Origin: Acidobacteriaceae bacterium
Lineage (GTDB): Bacteria > Acidobacteriota > Terriglobia > Bryobacterales > Bryobacteraceae
Assembly: GCA_019239585.1 (NCBI GenBank)
Contig: JAFAZU010000469.1
Location: 1 to 10,718 of the forward strand
Reading direction: 5' to 3'
DNA length: 10,718 bases
This document shows positions 1 through 7,799 of this stretch, one piece after another (position 1 is the first letter of the stretch; every line of letters starts with the position of its first letter). Under the pieces are notes generated by a model. That model searched no databases, was not told the origin of the DNA, and saw nothing but the letters and a program-made list of their open reading frames with translations. The position numbers and the translations under genes are program-made.

Positions 1-1257
1 CTGTCCGTCGATTTCGACCGCTCCATCGTCAGGCGGCTCTAAACCGCAAATGCAATCGAGAAGAGTGCTCTTGCCACTGCCCGCCGGACCCTGCAAGGCG
101 ATCCGTTCACCCGGAGTGATACGCAGATTGATTCCGTGGAAGAGTTCGTTGCCGTCCGTATGATGGGCTGTGAGGTTCCGGAGAGTGACAGCCATTCCGG
201 CATCGGATGACGCCAAGGGGTTATGACCTTCTGGTTCTGTTGGAAGGTCGGTCAGATAACAAAGCTTGTCCATGGCCGCCTGCAGGTCATAGTAGGTTTC
301 CAACTGCTTGCCGAACTTCGAAAGAGAACTCAACATCAGATTTACAACCAGCTCCGCCGCGATTAGCTGGCCGAGGGTCAATTGGCGTTGAATCACGAGC
401 CAGCCGCCGATTCCGAGAAGAGCGGCGCTGCTCAGCGCGTGAATAGTGAGAAATCCAGTGATCTGCTTCAAAAGCACGGAAAAATGGGCGCGTCGGTTCT
501 TCAGGTAAAGTTTCAGAAGATTTCCCGTTCTGCCGACGGCGTAATCCGCGCTAATCGATGAACGGAATAGGGCCGGATATCGCGCCAGTTCTTCGAACCA
601 GGCACCAGTTCATACTTAGTGTGGGATTCCGCAATGCTTGTGACCACCCCGGAACGTGCGAATCCGAACAAAAATATACTGATGAGCACTAACAGGATCA
701 GGTCAAAGCCGAGCAGCCAGGGATGGTAAACGGCAAGAAGCGCAGCAGAGAAGATAATTTGCGAGGTAATAGAGACCATCTACCAGCAGCACGGAGGTAG
801 CTTTCTGGAGCGTGGCTACCTCCAGAAAGCGGTTGACGAGTTCCGGGCCACGACGGGCTGCCAGGGTCTTGACACTGGTTTTCAGGAGCTTGTTCGTAAT
901 GTGACCTGAAATTCTCACAAATAGCCGCTGTTGCAGGACCTCAACGATCCAGGTCCGCAGCACCTGCAGAACAGCCGAAAACCCCAGAGCCAAAAATACA
1001 ATCACTGTCAACACGACGAGCGGCTGCAGAACTGTGCCGAACGCCACAGTGTTAACGACCGCCTGCGTGGCGATAGGAACTACAAGAGAAATAAGCCCGA
1101 TGACGATTGAATAGATGACTGTGATCCAAAGATCATGCTTCTCGGCCCGCAACAATCTTCGAAGCAGGGAAGGACCTTTGAGATGCGGGTGTGCGGACTC
1201 CCTGTGTGTCGATTCCGTCAGTGACGTAGAACTGATTTCGTAAGCAGGAAAAACCAT
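1..1257 (-). pseudogene. ABC exporter, fused membrane and ATPase domains, 5' part, two frame lesions
   Basis: The gene starts with ATG at 1257 and runs off the left edge. It encodes an HlyB/LapB-like exporter half: an N-terminal membrane domain with several hydrophobic helices, no N-terminal C39 peptidase domain, then an ATPase domain whose Walker A (GPAGSGKST) lies at 64-90. Everything after Walker A (Q-loop, signature, Walker B) is outside the window. The reading frame breaks twice. Near 771-781 it shifts, consistent with loss of one CT unit from a CT run (the family pattern LLVDGLS would be restored). Near 600-603 one base appears missing between ELV and WFEELARYPALF. The two lesions sum to minus three, so the 1257-780 and 600-1 stretches share a frame and only about 60 codons between them are out of frame. 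In the original frame a stop occurs near 703. Members of this family usually work with an HlyD adaptor and outer-membrane TolC; neither is visible here. It could be a decaying gene or two assembly errors; no other gene in the window shows such breaks. Confidence 0.75.
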
Positions 1258-1584
1258 ATGCTTTTCTGGGTCTTGCTGAAACTCTAAAGCAAGAGTACGA
1301 TGAACCTCTTATATCGACAATGAGATAGTTTAGAGTAAATCCATCGAATAAAACGATGAATGTGAGTTGCTATCCCTGGGGAGTTCTATGAGGGGTTCAT
1401 CACGGAAAGACGCTATCTAAGGTGGAGGAATAGCCGAACGGCAAAGTCAAGGGTATTTTGCTCATGACTTTTGCTTTGACCGAAGCGCCCGATCAAAATT
1501 AATTTTTATCTTCGTTGTTACCCACGTGAAAAAATACGCTGTCGTTTGCCGCTTTATAAGTAGAGTGCAAGAGGTAAATCAAAA
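1258..1584. other. Divergent intergenic region, 327 bp
   Basis: This stretch separates the starts of the minus-strand ABC exporter and the plus-strand flavoprotein, so it should hold promoters for both. I see no gene: only tiny ORFs such as ATG 1464 (12 codons) without a convincing ribosome site. For the flavoprotein a possible -35 TTGACC lies at 1476-1481 with an AT-rich stretch (TTAATT, 1499-1504) 17 bp later, and TATAAG at 1555-1560 is another weak -10 candidate. A CACGTG palindrome sits at 1523-1528. Inverted copies GATGAACC (1299-1306) and GGTTCATC (1394-1401) flank an AT-rich 87-bp stretch. All of these are weak individual motifs. Confidence 0.4.
1569..1575 (+). promoter_or_regulatory. 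Ribosome binding site of the flavoprotein gene
   Basis: AAGAGGT ends nine bases before the ATG at 1585. It supports this ATG as the start; the FAD-binding strand begins about ten residues later, as expected for the family. Confidence 0.6.
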
Positions 1585-2952
1585 ATGAATGCACCTGCAA
1601 ACGGCAATCGAAACTGCGCCATCGTCATTGGCGGAAGCATCGCTGGCCTGCTAGCTGCGCGTGTGTTGGCGAAACACTACAAACAGGTAATTCTGGTGGA
1701 GCGGGACAGTTTCCCGGCGGTTGGAGAACACCGGCGCGGCGTGCCCCAAAGCCGACATACGCATGGCATCTTAGGTAGCGGACGCAATGTCTTGGAAGCA
1801 TTGTTCCCTGGCATATCGGACCAATTAGTGCAAGCAGGGGCGGTGCCGGCAGACATTGTGCGCGATATTCGCTGGTGCCTTGGAGGCGGATATCTGAGCC
1901 GCTTTAAAAGCGGTCTTGATGGTTTATGCGCCAGCCGTCCTCTTCTGGAAGGAGCAGTCCGCGCTCGCGTAAAAAGTTTACCGAATGTCCTTCTACGCGA
2001 AAACTGCCAAGTGCAGGCGCTAATAGGAACGTCCGACAATAGCCGCGTGATCGGAGTCAAACTGGGCGGCGAGGCGCTCTCAGCGGATCTCGTTGTTGAC
2101 GCGATGGGCCGTGGGTCGCGCTCGCCTCAATGGCTCGACGCAATGGGATATCAGAAGCCGAAGGAAGACCGAGTCGAGGTTGACCTGCGCTACACCACCC
2201 GTCATTTCCGTCGCTCCCCCCAACATTCTAGTGATGATGCCGGTATCGTGATTGAGCCAACTCTTGAGGGAAAGCGCCGTGGAGTGATGCTGGCGCAGGA
2301 GGGCAATCGCTGGATTGTAACGCTGAGCGGTCATTTCGGAAATTATGCGCCGCCCGAACTTCGTGGCTTTCTCGACTACGCAAAGAGTCTCCCCGCTCCA
2401 TATATCTATAACGCGATCCGTGATGCCGAGCCGATCGATGAGCCTGTCTCGGCACGGTTTCCCGCCAGTGTGCGGCATCGTTATGAACACCTGCAGCGTT
2501 TTCCAGGCGGATACCTGGTGTTTGGAGATGCCATCTCAAGCTTCAATCCAACTTATGGGCAGGGAATGTCCGTTGCAGCTCTTCAGGCCATGGAATTGAA
2601 TGCTGCCCTGCGTAAGGGCTCCGAGGAACTGTCTTACCATTTCTTTGCTCGCGCTGCGAAGGTTGTCGATGTTCCCTGGAGTATTGCGGCTGGAAGCGAC
2701 CTGCGTATGCCGGAGGCCACCGGTCAGCGAAGCGCAATGCTCAAATTCACGAACTGGTATATAGCCAAGCTGCACAAAGCAGCCCACACTGATCAAGCCT
2801 TAACGTTTGCATTTCTCAATGTCGCTAATCTGCTAGCCCCTCCAAGCAGCCTTATGCATCCCCACCTGATGCTGCGAGTTTTATGGGGAAACTGGCGACG
2901 GGAGAAGGCACGCCTAAGGGACGCTGATTTACAAACTATCGCTGATGCCTGA
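1585..2952 (+). CDS. FAD-dependent monooxygenase / epoxidase-like flavoprotein
   Basis: A 455-residue flavoprotein of the PHBH-like (UbiH/aromatic hydroxylase, geranylgeranyl reductase) superfamily. Visible motifs: the N-terminal dinucleotide fold GGSIAGLLAA at residues 16-25, with the acidic end of strand two at E39 (LVERD); a conserved DAMGRGSRSP at 172-181; and the second FAD motif GDAISSFNPTYGQGM at 314-328. The overall pattern, including GVPQSRHTHG early in the chain and a hydrophobic C-terminal tail, resembles actinobacterial polyether epoxidases of the LasC/Lsd18 kind and their many uncharacterised relatives. By family it would use NAD(P)H and O2 to hydroxylate or epoxidise a lipophilic substrate, probably in the cytoplasm or at the membrane; there is no signal peptide. 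It stands alone on the plus strand, divergent from an ABC exporter and convergent with the kinase (25-bp gap). No polyketide or terpene synthase gene is in view, so the substrate is unknown. The superfamily call is firm; epoxidase versus hydroxylase or reductase is open. Confidence 0.85.
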   Translation: MNAPANGNRNCAIVIGGSIAGLLAARVLAKHYKQVILVERDSFPAVGEHRRGVPQSRHTHGILGSGRNVLEALFPGISDQLVQAGAVPADIVRDIRWCLGGGYLSRFKSGLDGLCASRPLLEGAVRARVKSLPNVLLRENCQVQALIGTSDNSRVIGVKLGGEALSADLVVDAMGRGSRSPQWLDAMGYQKPKEDRVEVDLRYTTRHFRRSPQHSSDDAGIVIEPTLEGKRRGVMLAQEGNRWIVTLSGHFGNYAPPELRGFLDYAKSLPAPYIYNAIRDAEPIDEPVSARFPASVRHRYEHLQRFPGGYLVFGDAISSFNPTYGQGMSVAALQAMELNAALRKGSEELSYHFFARAAKVVDVPWSIAAGSDLRMPEATGQRSAMLKFTNWYIAKLHKAAHTDQALTFAFLNVANLLAPPSSLMHPHLMLRVLWGNWRREKARLRDADLQTIADA

Positions 2953-2977
2953 AGCGCACTGGTCAGACATCCATTGC

Positions 2978-5713
2978 TCAAAGCGAGCGGGTGGGGGAAA
3001 AGCGTTGTTCAAATTGCCTTTGCCGGTCGTGAGCTTGTTTTAAAAGCACTTTGAATCGAGAGTTTTCATGCAGCGCGGCAAGGAGCGGGTCGGTTTCAAA
3101 GTAGGAAGCGCAGAAAAAGCCGCCTTCAATACTGCGTTGCAGCATCCGCAGCGCTGAAGACTTGTCCTCCAGGACGGCATACGCTTGCGCGACTTTGTAC
3201 AGCAACTCGGCATCCGTTACTCCACGTTCATTAATCTTGCTTTCCGTGTCTCGCAGGAGTTTATGACCAACCGCATTCTGACGGGTAATTGCGTAGCTTA
3301 AAGCCTTGCCAATTTGTGCCTGGAGCAGAGAAGGCGAGGTTTCAAGCGCGCGATTGAAATAAGTTGCTGCCTGTTTCCAGTTGCCCTTGTAATACTCTCC
3401 GAACCCCCGATAAAACAATAGATAACCTGAATCGTTAACGGGCATACTTCCGAGAAATTTATCGTACTGGCCCAGGTAGAGATAACTGTTCAGGGCGGAG
3501 CTGTTGATCTTTACTTCGGGATCAAGCTGTCGTGCGCGTTCACACTCAAAGATGGATTGCTCCAGCATCCCTCCAAAGCGGTAAGCATAGCCAAGCTCCC
3601 AGTGCGCTTCGGCGTTATTCGGGCTGCTTCTCAGAGCCTCCCTCAGCAACGGCACGGCTTGTTCCACCCTGCCGGTATCAGTGAACAAATTAGCCATAAA
3701 GATGCGCGGCTCAGGATAAGCAGGATTGAGCATGATTGCTTTTTCGTAAGCGGCTTGCGCTTTCCGGTAATACTCCCGGCCACCAGCCTGCAGCGATCCA
3801 TACGCCGTATAAGCCCGGCCCAAATGAGCCCAGGTCGGCGCATAATTCGGTTCCAGAGAGGCAGCTTTCTCCAGCATATTAATAGCAAGCGGAAAATTCC
3901 CGATCGAGTAAAGGTCCACTCCTCTCAGGTAATATTCGTACGCGGGACTGTTGATGGGAGTTTCTGCTTTGAGATGCGCCTTTTCAGCCGGTGAAAGCTG
4001 AAGTTCCAAGCCGTTGATAATGAGCTGCGCCACGCGGTCCTGAACTGCCAACAGCTTGTCATATTTCACATCGAATGTATCCCGCCAGACAATTGTGTCA
4101 GATTTTACACGGACGAGCTGAGTGGTAATTCTGAGATCATCTCCTTCTTTGAGGAAGCCGCCTGTCAGCAGCATGTCAACGCTCAGGTCAGCCGCAACCT
4201 TTCGCAAGTCGGTTGCCTGATTACGGTATTTGTCAATTGAAGAGGAGGGACGGACTGTAAGGGCGTTAATATAACCGAGTTTGGTAATGACAGCGTCAGC
4301 GAGGGAAAAGCCGAGAAACTCTGTTTGAGGATCTTGCTTGATGTTCCGAAAGGGAAGAACTGCCAAGCTGGACGGCCGCGTAGATGAGGAGCCCGCATGA
4401 GATTTCCTCCATCCCATGTACCCGATAGCAGAAACAATGAGGAGAATGAGAACAGCTAGAGCGATGCGCCGCTGGGAGAAGAGTGCATTCTTACCTGAGG
4501 GGATTGTCGGCGCTTGTTCGGCAATGGGCGTGGACGTTCCTGTTCCAGCCGCCGTTTGTTGGGAGGGATCGGGAGTTACACGCAAGGATGCGCCTTGCAG
4601 CGCTTTTCGAAAGTTAGTCTCCCTTTGGAAGTCCTGCAGATCCTTCATTAGCTCTTCCGCATTTCCATAACGGTGTTCCCGATCTTTTTGGAGAGCTTTC
4701 ACAACGATCTTTTCCAGCGGCTCCGGTGTCTCGGGCGCAAGCACCACTAAAGGCACCGGATCACTTTTCAGAATTTCGGCAATCACATCGTTCCGGGTTT
4801 CACCTTCAAAAGGCGGTCTTTCGGCAATGATCTCGTAGAGTATGGCTCCTAGACTGAAGATGTCGGTTCGAGCATCGACCGGGAGTCCCCTGGCCTGTTC
4901 AGGGGACATGTATTGAGGCGTACCGAGGATGAATCCCGGCCTTGTTGGAAATGAGGTTCGAATTCTTGCATTGGCGGCTGAGTCTGTGTACTCTGGCGGT
5001 TGCACCAGCTTAGCGATGCCAAAGTCGAGTACTTTAACGAGGCTGTCAGCCCGCATAATAATGTTCTCGGGCTTGATATCACGATGAATAATTCCTTGCG
5101 AATGGGCCGCAGTTAAAGCAGAGGCAACCTGAATACCAATTTCGACGGCGGTTTCCTCCTTCAGCCGATGCTCATTCATCATTTGCCTCAGCGTCTGTCC
5201 CTCGACAAACTCTGTGACGATAAATTGCAAACCATTCGCCTCGCCGGAGTTATAGATCGTCAGGATATTCGGATGGTTGAGCGCCGAAACCGCTTGAGCT
5301 TCCTGTTTAAAACGACGGAATGCCGCTGTATCGTGGATAAACGCCGGGGGCAGTACCTTCAATGCCACCTTCCTTCGAAGATGCAAATCCTGAGCCAGGT
5401 AGACCTGTCCCATGCCGCCGGTTCCCACCAATCGAATCACCTGATAATGGTCCAGATAGGTTCCGGGGGCTATTCCTGCAGGACGGCTTTCAACGACGTC
5501 CTGCGCGGCTTCGTGTACCGCTTTTTCTAGGACATCGGTTACTGCGTCGGAATGCGCAAGCAGAGATTCAATTTCGGTGCGCAACTCAAAATCGGTCCCG
5601 CAAGCTTCGTCCAGAAACGCTGTGCGCTCTTTAGGATCGCGCTCAACCGCCTGGTTAAATAGCTCTTCGAGATGCCGCCACCGTTCTGACGTGGAAGTGA
5701 ACTCCGGCTGCAT
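2978..5713 (-). CDS. Transmembrane Ser/Thr protein kinase with TolB-like and TPR domains
   Basis: A 911-residue PknB-type kinase. Residues 1-75 carry the helical N-terminal block common to acidobacterial and planctomycete kinases. The kinase domain spans about 90-365: glycine loop GTGGMGQVY (97-105), Lys119 (VALK), Glu138 in helix C, catalytic HRDIKPEN (210-217), DFG (230-232) and SPEQARG in place of APE (270-276). All key residues are present, so it should be active; the activation segment is long (about 42 residues). After a Thr/Pro/Ser-rich linker comes one membrane helix (417-435). About 448-581 resemble the TolB N-terminal-like domain (SLAVLPF, LLTGGF). The rest, about 590-900, is a TPR array with recognisable repeats starting near 592, 626, 667, 701, 763 and 836. 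Topology inference: kinase cytoplasmic, TolB-like and TPR part periplasmic, probably sensing or docking. It is divergent from an ECF sigma gene 83 bp away, its most likely partner. The ATG at 5713 is chosen because the N-terminal block starts there; the ribosome site is weak. Confidence 0.93.
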   Translation of the reverse strand: MQPEFTSTSERWRHLEELFNQAVERDPKERTAFLDEACGTDFELRTEIESLLAHSDAVTDVLEKAVHEAAQDVVESRPAGIAPGTYLDHYQVIRLVGTGGMGQVYLAQDLHLRRKVALKVLPPAFIHDTAAFRRFKQEAQAVSALNHPNILTIYNSGEANGLQFIVTEFVEGQTLRQMMNEHRLKEETAVEIGIQVASALTAAHSQGIIHRDIKPENIIMRADSLVKVLDFGIAKLVQPPEYTDSAANARIRTSFPTRPGFILGTPQYMSPEQARGLPVDARTDIFSLGAILYEIIAERPPFEGETRNDVIAEILKSDPVPLVVLAPETPEPLEKIVVKALQKDREHRYGNAEELMKDLQDFQRETNFRKALQGASLRVTPDPSQQTAAGTGTSTPIAEQAPTIPSGKNALFSQRRIALAVLILLIVSAIGYMGWRKSHAGSSSTRPSSLAVLPFRNIKQDPQTEFLGFSLADAVITKLGYINALTVRPSSSIDKYRNQATDLRKVAADLSVDMLLTGGFLKEGDDLRITTQLVRVKSDTIVWRDTFDVKYDKLLAVQDRVAQLIINGLELQLSPAEKAHLKAETPINSPAYEYYLRGVDLYSIGNFPLAINMLEKAASLEPNYAPTWAHLGRAYTAYGSLQAGGREYYRKAQAAYEKAIMLNPAYPEPRIFMANLFTDTGRVEQAVPLLREALRSSPNNAEAHWELGYAYRFGGMLEQSIFECERARQLDPEVKINSSALNSYLYLGQYDKFLGSMPVNDSGYLLFYRGFGEYYKGNWKQAATYFNRALETSPSLLQAQIGKALSYAITRQNAVGHKLLRDTESKINERGVTDAELLYKVAQAYAVLEDKSSALRMLQRSIEGGFFCASYFETDPLLAALHENSRFKVLLKQAHDRQRQFEQRFSPTRSL

Positions 5714-5796
5714 GAATAATTGTTCTCGCCGATACTCACGAACTGAATGACTATATCTAGTTTATTCGCTTTCTCCCTGAACTTATACTGGGCTCA
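5714..5796. promoter_or_regulatory. Divergent promoter region, kinase / ECF sigma factor
   Basis: This 83-bp gap must hold promoters for both genes. On the plus strand TATACT (5784-5789) is a good -10 match and would start transcription around 5796. On the minus strand TATAGT (reverse of 5750-5755) is a -10 candidate for the kinase. Neither has a convincing -35 box at 16-18 bp, so an alternative sigma factor, possibly the neighbour itself, could be involved; that is speculation. Confidence 0.35.
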
Positions 5797-6423
5797 TTGG
5801 AGATTTTAAAGCTCGTGAAGCTGGAACCCGAGGAGCATGGAAACGCGACCCCGCCGGTGCAAGAGGCGGTAACACAACTTTTGCGGGCAATGAGCGGCGG
5901 CGATCAGCAGGCGTTCGAAAAGCTGGTGCCCTTGGTCTATGAGCAGTTACGAAAGTTAGCTGCCCGTTCGCTGCGCTCGGAGCGCCCCGATCATACCTTG
6001 CGCGCCACGGCCTTGGTGCATGAGGCATATATGCATTTGGTTGACGTCGACTTGAACTGGCAGGACCGTCGGCACTTTTACGCGGTAGCCGCCCGGGTGA
6101 TGCGCCAGATTCTGGTCGATCATGCCAGGTCGCAGAAAAGGCAAAAGCGCGGTGGGGGAGCTGTACAGATACCGCTTGATGAGGCCGTGCTGGTCGGCCC
6201 GGAAACGGCGCCGGATGTACTAAACTTGGACGAATCGCTTAAACGTTTATCCGATCTTGACCGGCGCAAGGCGCAGATTGTCGAGCTGTTGTTTTTCGGC
6301 GGCCTTACCTACGAAGAGGCAGCAGGCGTGTTGGACATTTCCGCAGCAACGGTCCATCGGGAACTGAAAATGGCGAAGGCATGGCTTTACCGCGATATGA
6401 CGCAGACAGGTCTACCTGCTTGA
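5797..6423 (+). CDS. ECF-type RNA polymerase sigma factor (PF07638/TIGR02999 type)
   Basis: A protein of up to 208 residues with sigma region 2 (about 26-117, including ALVHEAYMHLVD and the -10-binding RRHFYAVAARVMRQILVDHAR stretch beginning at 91) and region 4 (about 145-200) with a helix-turn-helix at 169-196. It directs RNA polymerase to a dedicated promoter set. Region 2.2, where most sigma factors have acidic residues, reads RATALVHEAY (69-78), with Ala70-Thr71 in those positions. No anti-sigma gene is adjacent; instead a transmembrane Ser/Thr kinase is divergent, as in kinase-linked ECF groups. The start is uncertain. The longest frame starts with TTG at 5797, but GTG at 5815 is in frame, has GGAG at 5799-5802 and lies about 19 bases after a predicted transcription start, so it is an equal or better choice. 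The first in-frame ATG (5890) would cut into region 2. The 3' end overlaps the convergent protease gene by 12 bp. Confidence 0.92.
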   Translation: MEILKLVKLEPEEHGNATPPVQEAVTQLLRAMSGGDQQAFEKLVPLVYEQLRKLAARSLRSERPDHTLRATALVHEAYMHLVDVDLNWQDRRHFYAVAARVMRQILVDHARSQKRQKRGGGAVQIPLDEAVLVGPETAPDVLNLDESLKRLSDLDRRKAQIVELLFFGGLTYEEAAGVLDISAATVHRELKMAKAWLYRDMTQTGLPA

Positions 6424-7713
6424 GGGAAGTGATTGATTCTCAGCCTTCCAGCGCATGGCCGAGTAGATCCGGGTGCGGCCGCTTGGGTGATCGAAAAAGA
6501 TCAATTCTTCCAAGGGACCCGGATTGAGTTTGCGGTACTCTCCGAGCAGCAGGGCTGCTTCCGCGAAACCATCCGGCTGCCGGGACGTATTCAGCCCGAA
6601 AATATCCGCCTCATACTCCTGCGTGCGAATCAGAGTATTGATTACAGGTGTCAGGAGAAAGGCAAAGGCCGAAAGAAGGAGAGCGACAACCGGCAGCACC
6701 GCAGGATCACCAACGCCGTTAATGCCCCAGTGGACTCCCCAGCGCGCGAGCGACTTGTGCAATGCCCATCGCAGAGCCGCGAACAGCAGTAACACGATCA
6801 ACACGAAAAATACTAGCATTTTATAGACGTGATTGAGCACATAATGGCCCATCTCATGTCCCATGACAGCGAATATGGCTTCCGGCGAGCATCGGTTCAG
6901 CAGATTATCATTCAGCGTAATTCGCTCTGTACCGAGAAATCCGCTCACATTGGCGCTGACGCGCTTGCTTTGACGCGAAGCATTCACCTCATACACATTT
7001 GTAGCGGGGATGCCGTTTTGACGCGCCAGCCGTAGAATCGGATCACGTACACGGGCGTTTGTCAGCACGGTGTACTTATTAAACAAAGGGGCGATAAATA
7101 CCGGGCCGATCAGCATGCCAATCATGAGAAAAACAATGGCCGCGCCCGCTCCCCAGATATGCCAAGTACGGGGAAGGCGGCGAACAATGGCAAAGAGCGC
7201 CACCACAGCCAAGCCGCCGAGAACGATTGCAAGACCCAACCCTTTCAATTGATCCCCGAACCACCCTCCCAATGTCTGATTTGACAATCCGTAATGGTGT
7301 TCGCGAAAGAACCCTTCGTAAATGGCTAAGGGCAAGCTAAGAATGAAAAGCGCAAGGGAATACTGCACCCAGTAGAGCCAAGTTTGCAGTCCCTTGCGCT
7401 TGGTAATGCGTTCCGCAGAGTTGCGCATTCGCAGAGAAAAGCGCATATTAAGTAAAAAAATCGAAATCGCTGCTCCATACAGAAAATCCCAAAGGATGAG
7501 CCAGTATCCTCCTTCAAAGTAGGCATCGGAGCGCGCTTTTTTATCCGGCGGAAGTGTCGCCAAGTACGCGCGAGTTGCTGTTTCGGCGTTGAATCCCGGT
7601 CCAGCCTGCGCCCCTTGCGGTATTCGCAGTGTAGGAGCGGCGGCAGACGCCTGTGTTCTTAGTAAGAAAAGCAGTAACAAAAAAGCATTCCGCAGAAACA
7701 TAGGGAAAAGCAT
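6412..7713 (-). CDS. M48 family membrane metalloprotease, Ste24-like
   Basis: A 433-residue zinc protease of the Ste24/CAAX protease 1 branch of family M48. The zinc motif HEMGH is at 286-290 (His286 and His290 as ligands, Glu287 as catalytic base); the third ligand should be Glu366 in EYEAD (366-370). The conserved ANVSGFLGTERITLNDNLL block (254-272) and the C-terminal HPSGRTRI (409-416) match the family. A cleavable-looking signal sequence (about 1-25, ending QASAAA) precedes membrane segments near 71-90, 113-132, 155-178, 187-210, 297-315 and 338-360, with the active site between the last two. Length is typical. Bacterial members lack prenylated substrates and are presumed to degrade or process membrane proteins; the substrate here is unknown. 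It runs tail-to-tail into the sigma gene with a 12-bp overlap. ATG 7713 has no clear ribosome site; ATG 7701 (Met5) is an alternative. Confidence 0.92.
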   Translation of the reverse strand: MLFPMFLRNAFLLLLFLLRTQASAAAPTLRIPQGAQAGPGFNAETATRAYLATLPPDKKARSDAYFEGGYWLILWDFLYGAAISIFLLNMRFSLRMRNSAERITKRKGLQTWLYWVQYSLALFILSLPLAIYEGFFREHHYGLSNQTLGGWFGDQLKGLGLAIVLGGLAVVALFAIVRRLPRTWHIWGAGAAIVFLMIGMLIGPVFIAPLFNKYTVLTNARVRDPILRLARQNGIPATNVYEVNASRQSKRVSANVSGFLGTERITLNDNLLNRCSPEAIFAVMGHEMGHYVLNHVYKMLVFFVLIVLLLFAALRWALHKSLARWGVHWGINGVGDPAVLPVVALLLSAFAFLLTPVINTLIRTQEYEADIFGLNTSRQPDGFAEAALLLGEYRKLNPGPLEELIFFDHPSGRTRIYSAMRWKAENQSLPSSR

Positions 7714-7760
7714 AGCGCAAATTCCGCGACTATCAGCTTGCTGCCTGTTTCACCCCGTGT

Positions 7761-7796
7761 GTTACATTTGACGTAATGCATAACTGCTGTTAAGCT
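7761..7796 (+). promoter_or_regulatory. Putative higBA promoter and HigA operator
   Basis: The 86-bp gap between the protease and higB starts contains TTGACG at 7768-7773, a fair -35 box, and two small inverted repeats: TTAC-N7-GTAA (7762-7776) and TAAC-TGCT-GTTA (7781-7792). The second ends eight bases before the higB ATG, and TAAC/GTTA half-sites resemble what I recall for Pseudomonas HigA operators (from memory). The -10 box is not clear. HigA autorepression here is an inference. Confidence 0.4.
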
Positions 7797-7799
7797 TCG

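Noticed and set aside
207..446. 79-codon plus-strand open frame near the left edge
   Set aside because: It is antisense to the ABC exporter, whose own frame is continuous there and encodes conserved membrane-domain sequence.
1464..1502. 12-codon ORF as a possible leader peptide of the flavoprotein
   Set aside because: No regulatory codons, no convincing ribosome site and no attenuator hairpin after it.
1677..2490. Minus-strand open frames of 127 and 136 codons opposite the flavoprotein
   Set aside because: Arg/Pro-rich antisense shadows of a gene with clear FAD motifs.
2953..2977. Terminator between the convergent flavoprotein and kinase genes
   Set aside because: The 25-bp gap and its flanks show no stable hairpin with a T run on either strand.
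3557..3994. 145-codon plus-strand open frame within the kinase gene
   Set aside because: Antisense to the TPR region of the intact kinase; no ribosome site and no domain.
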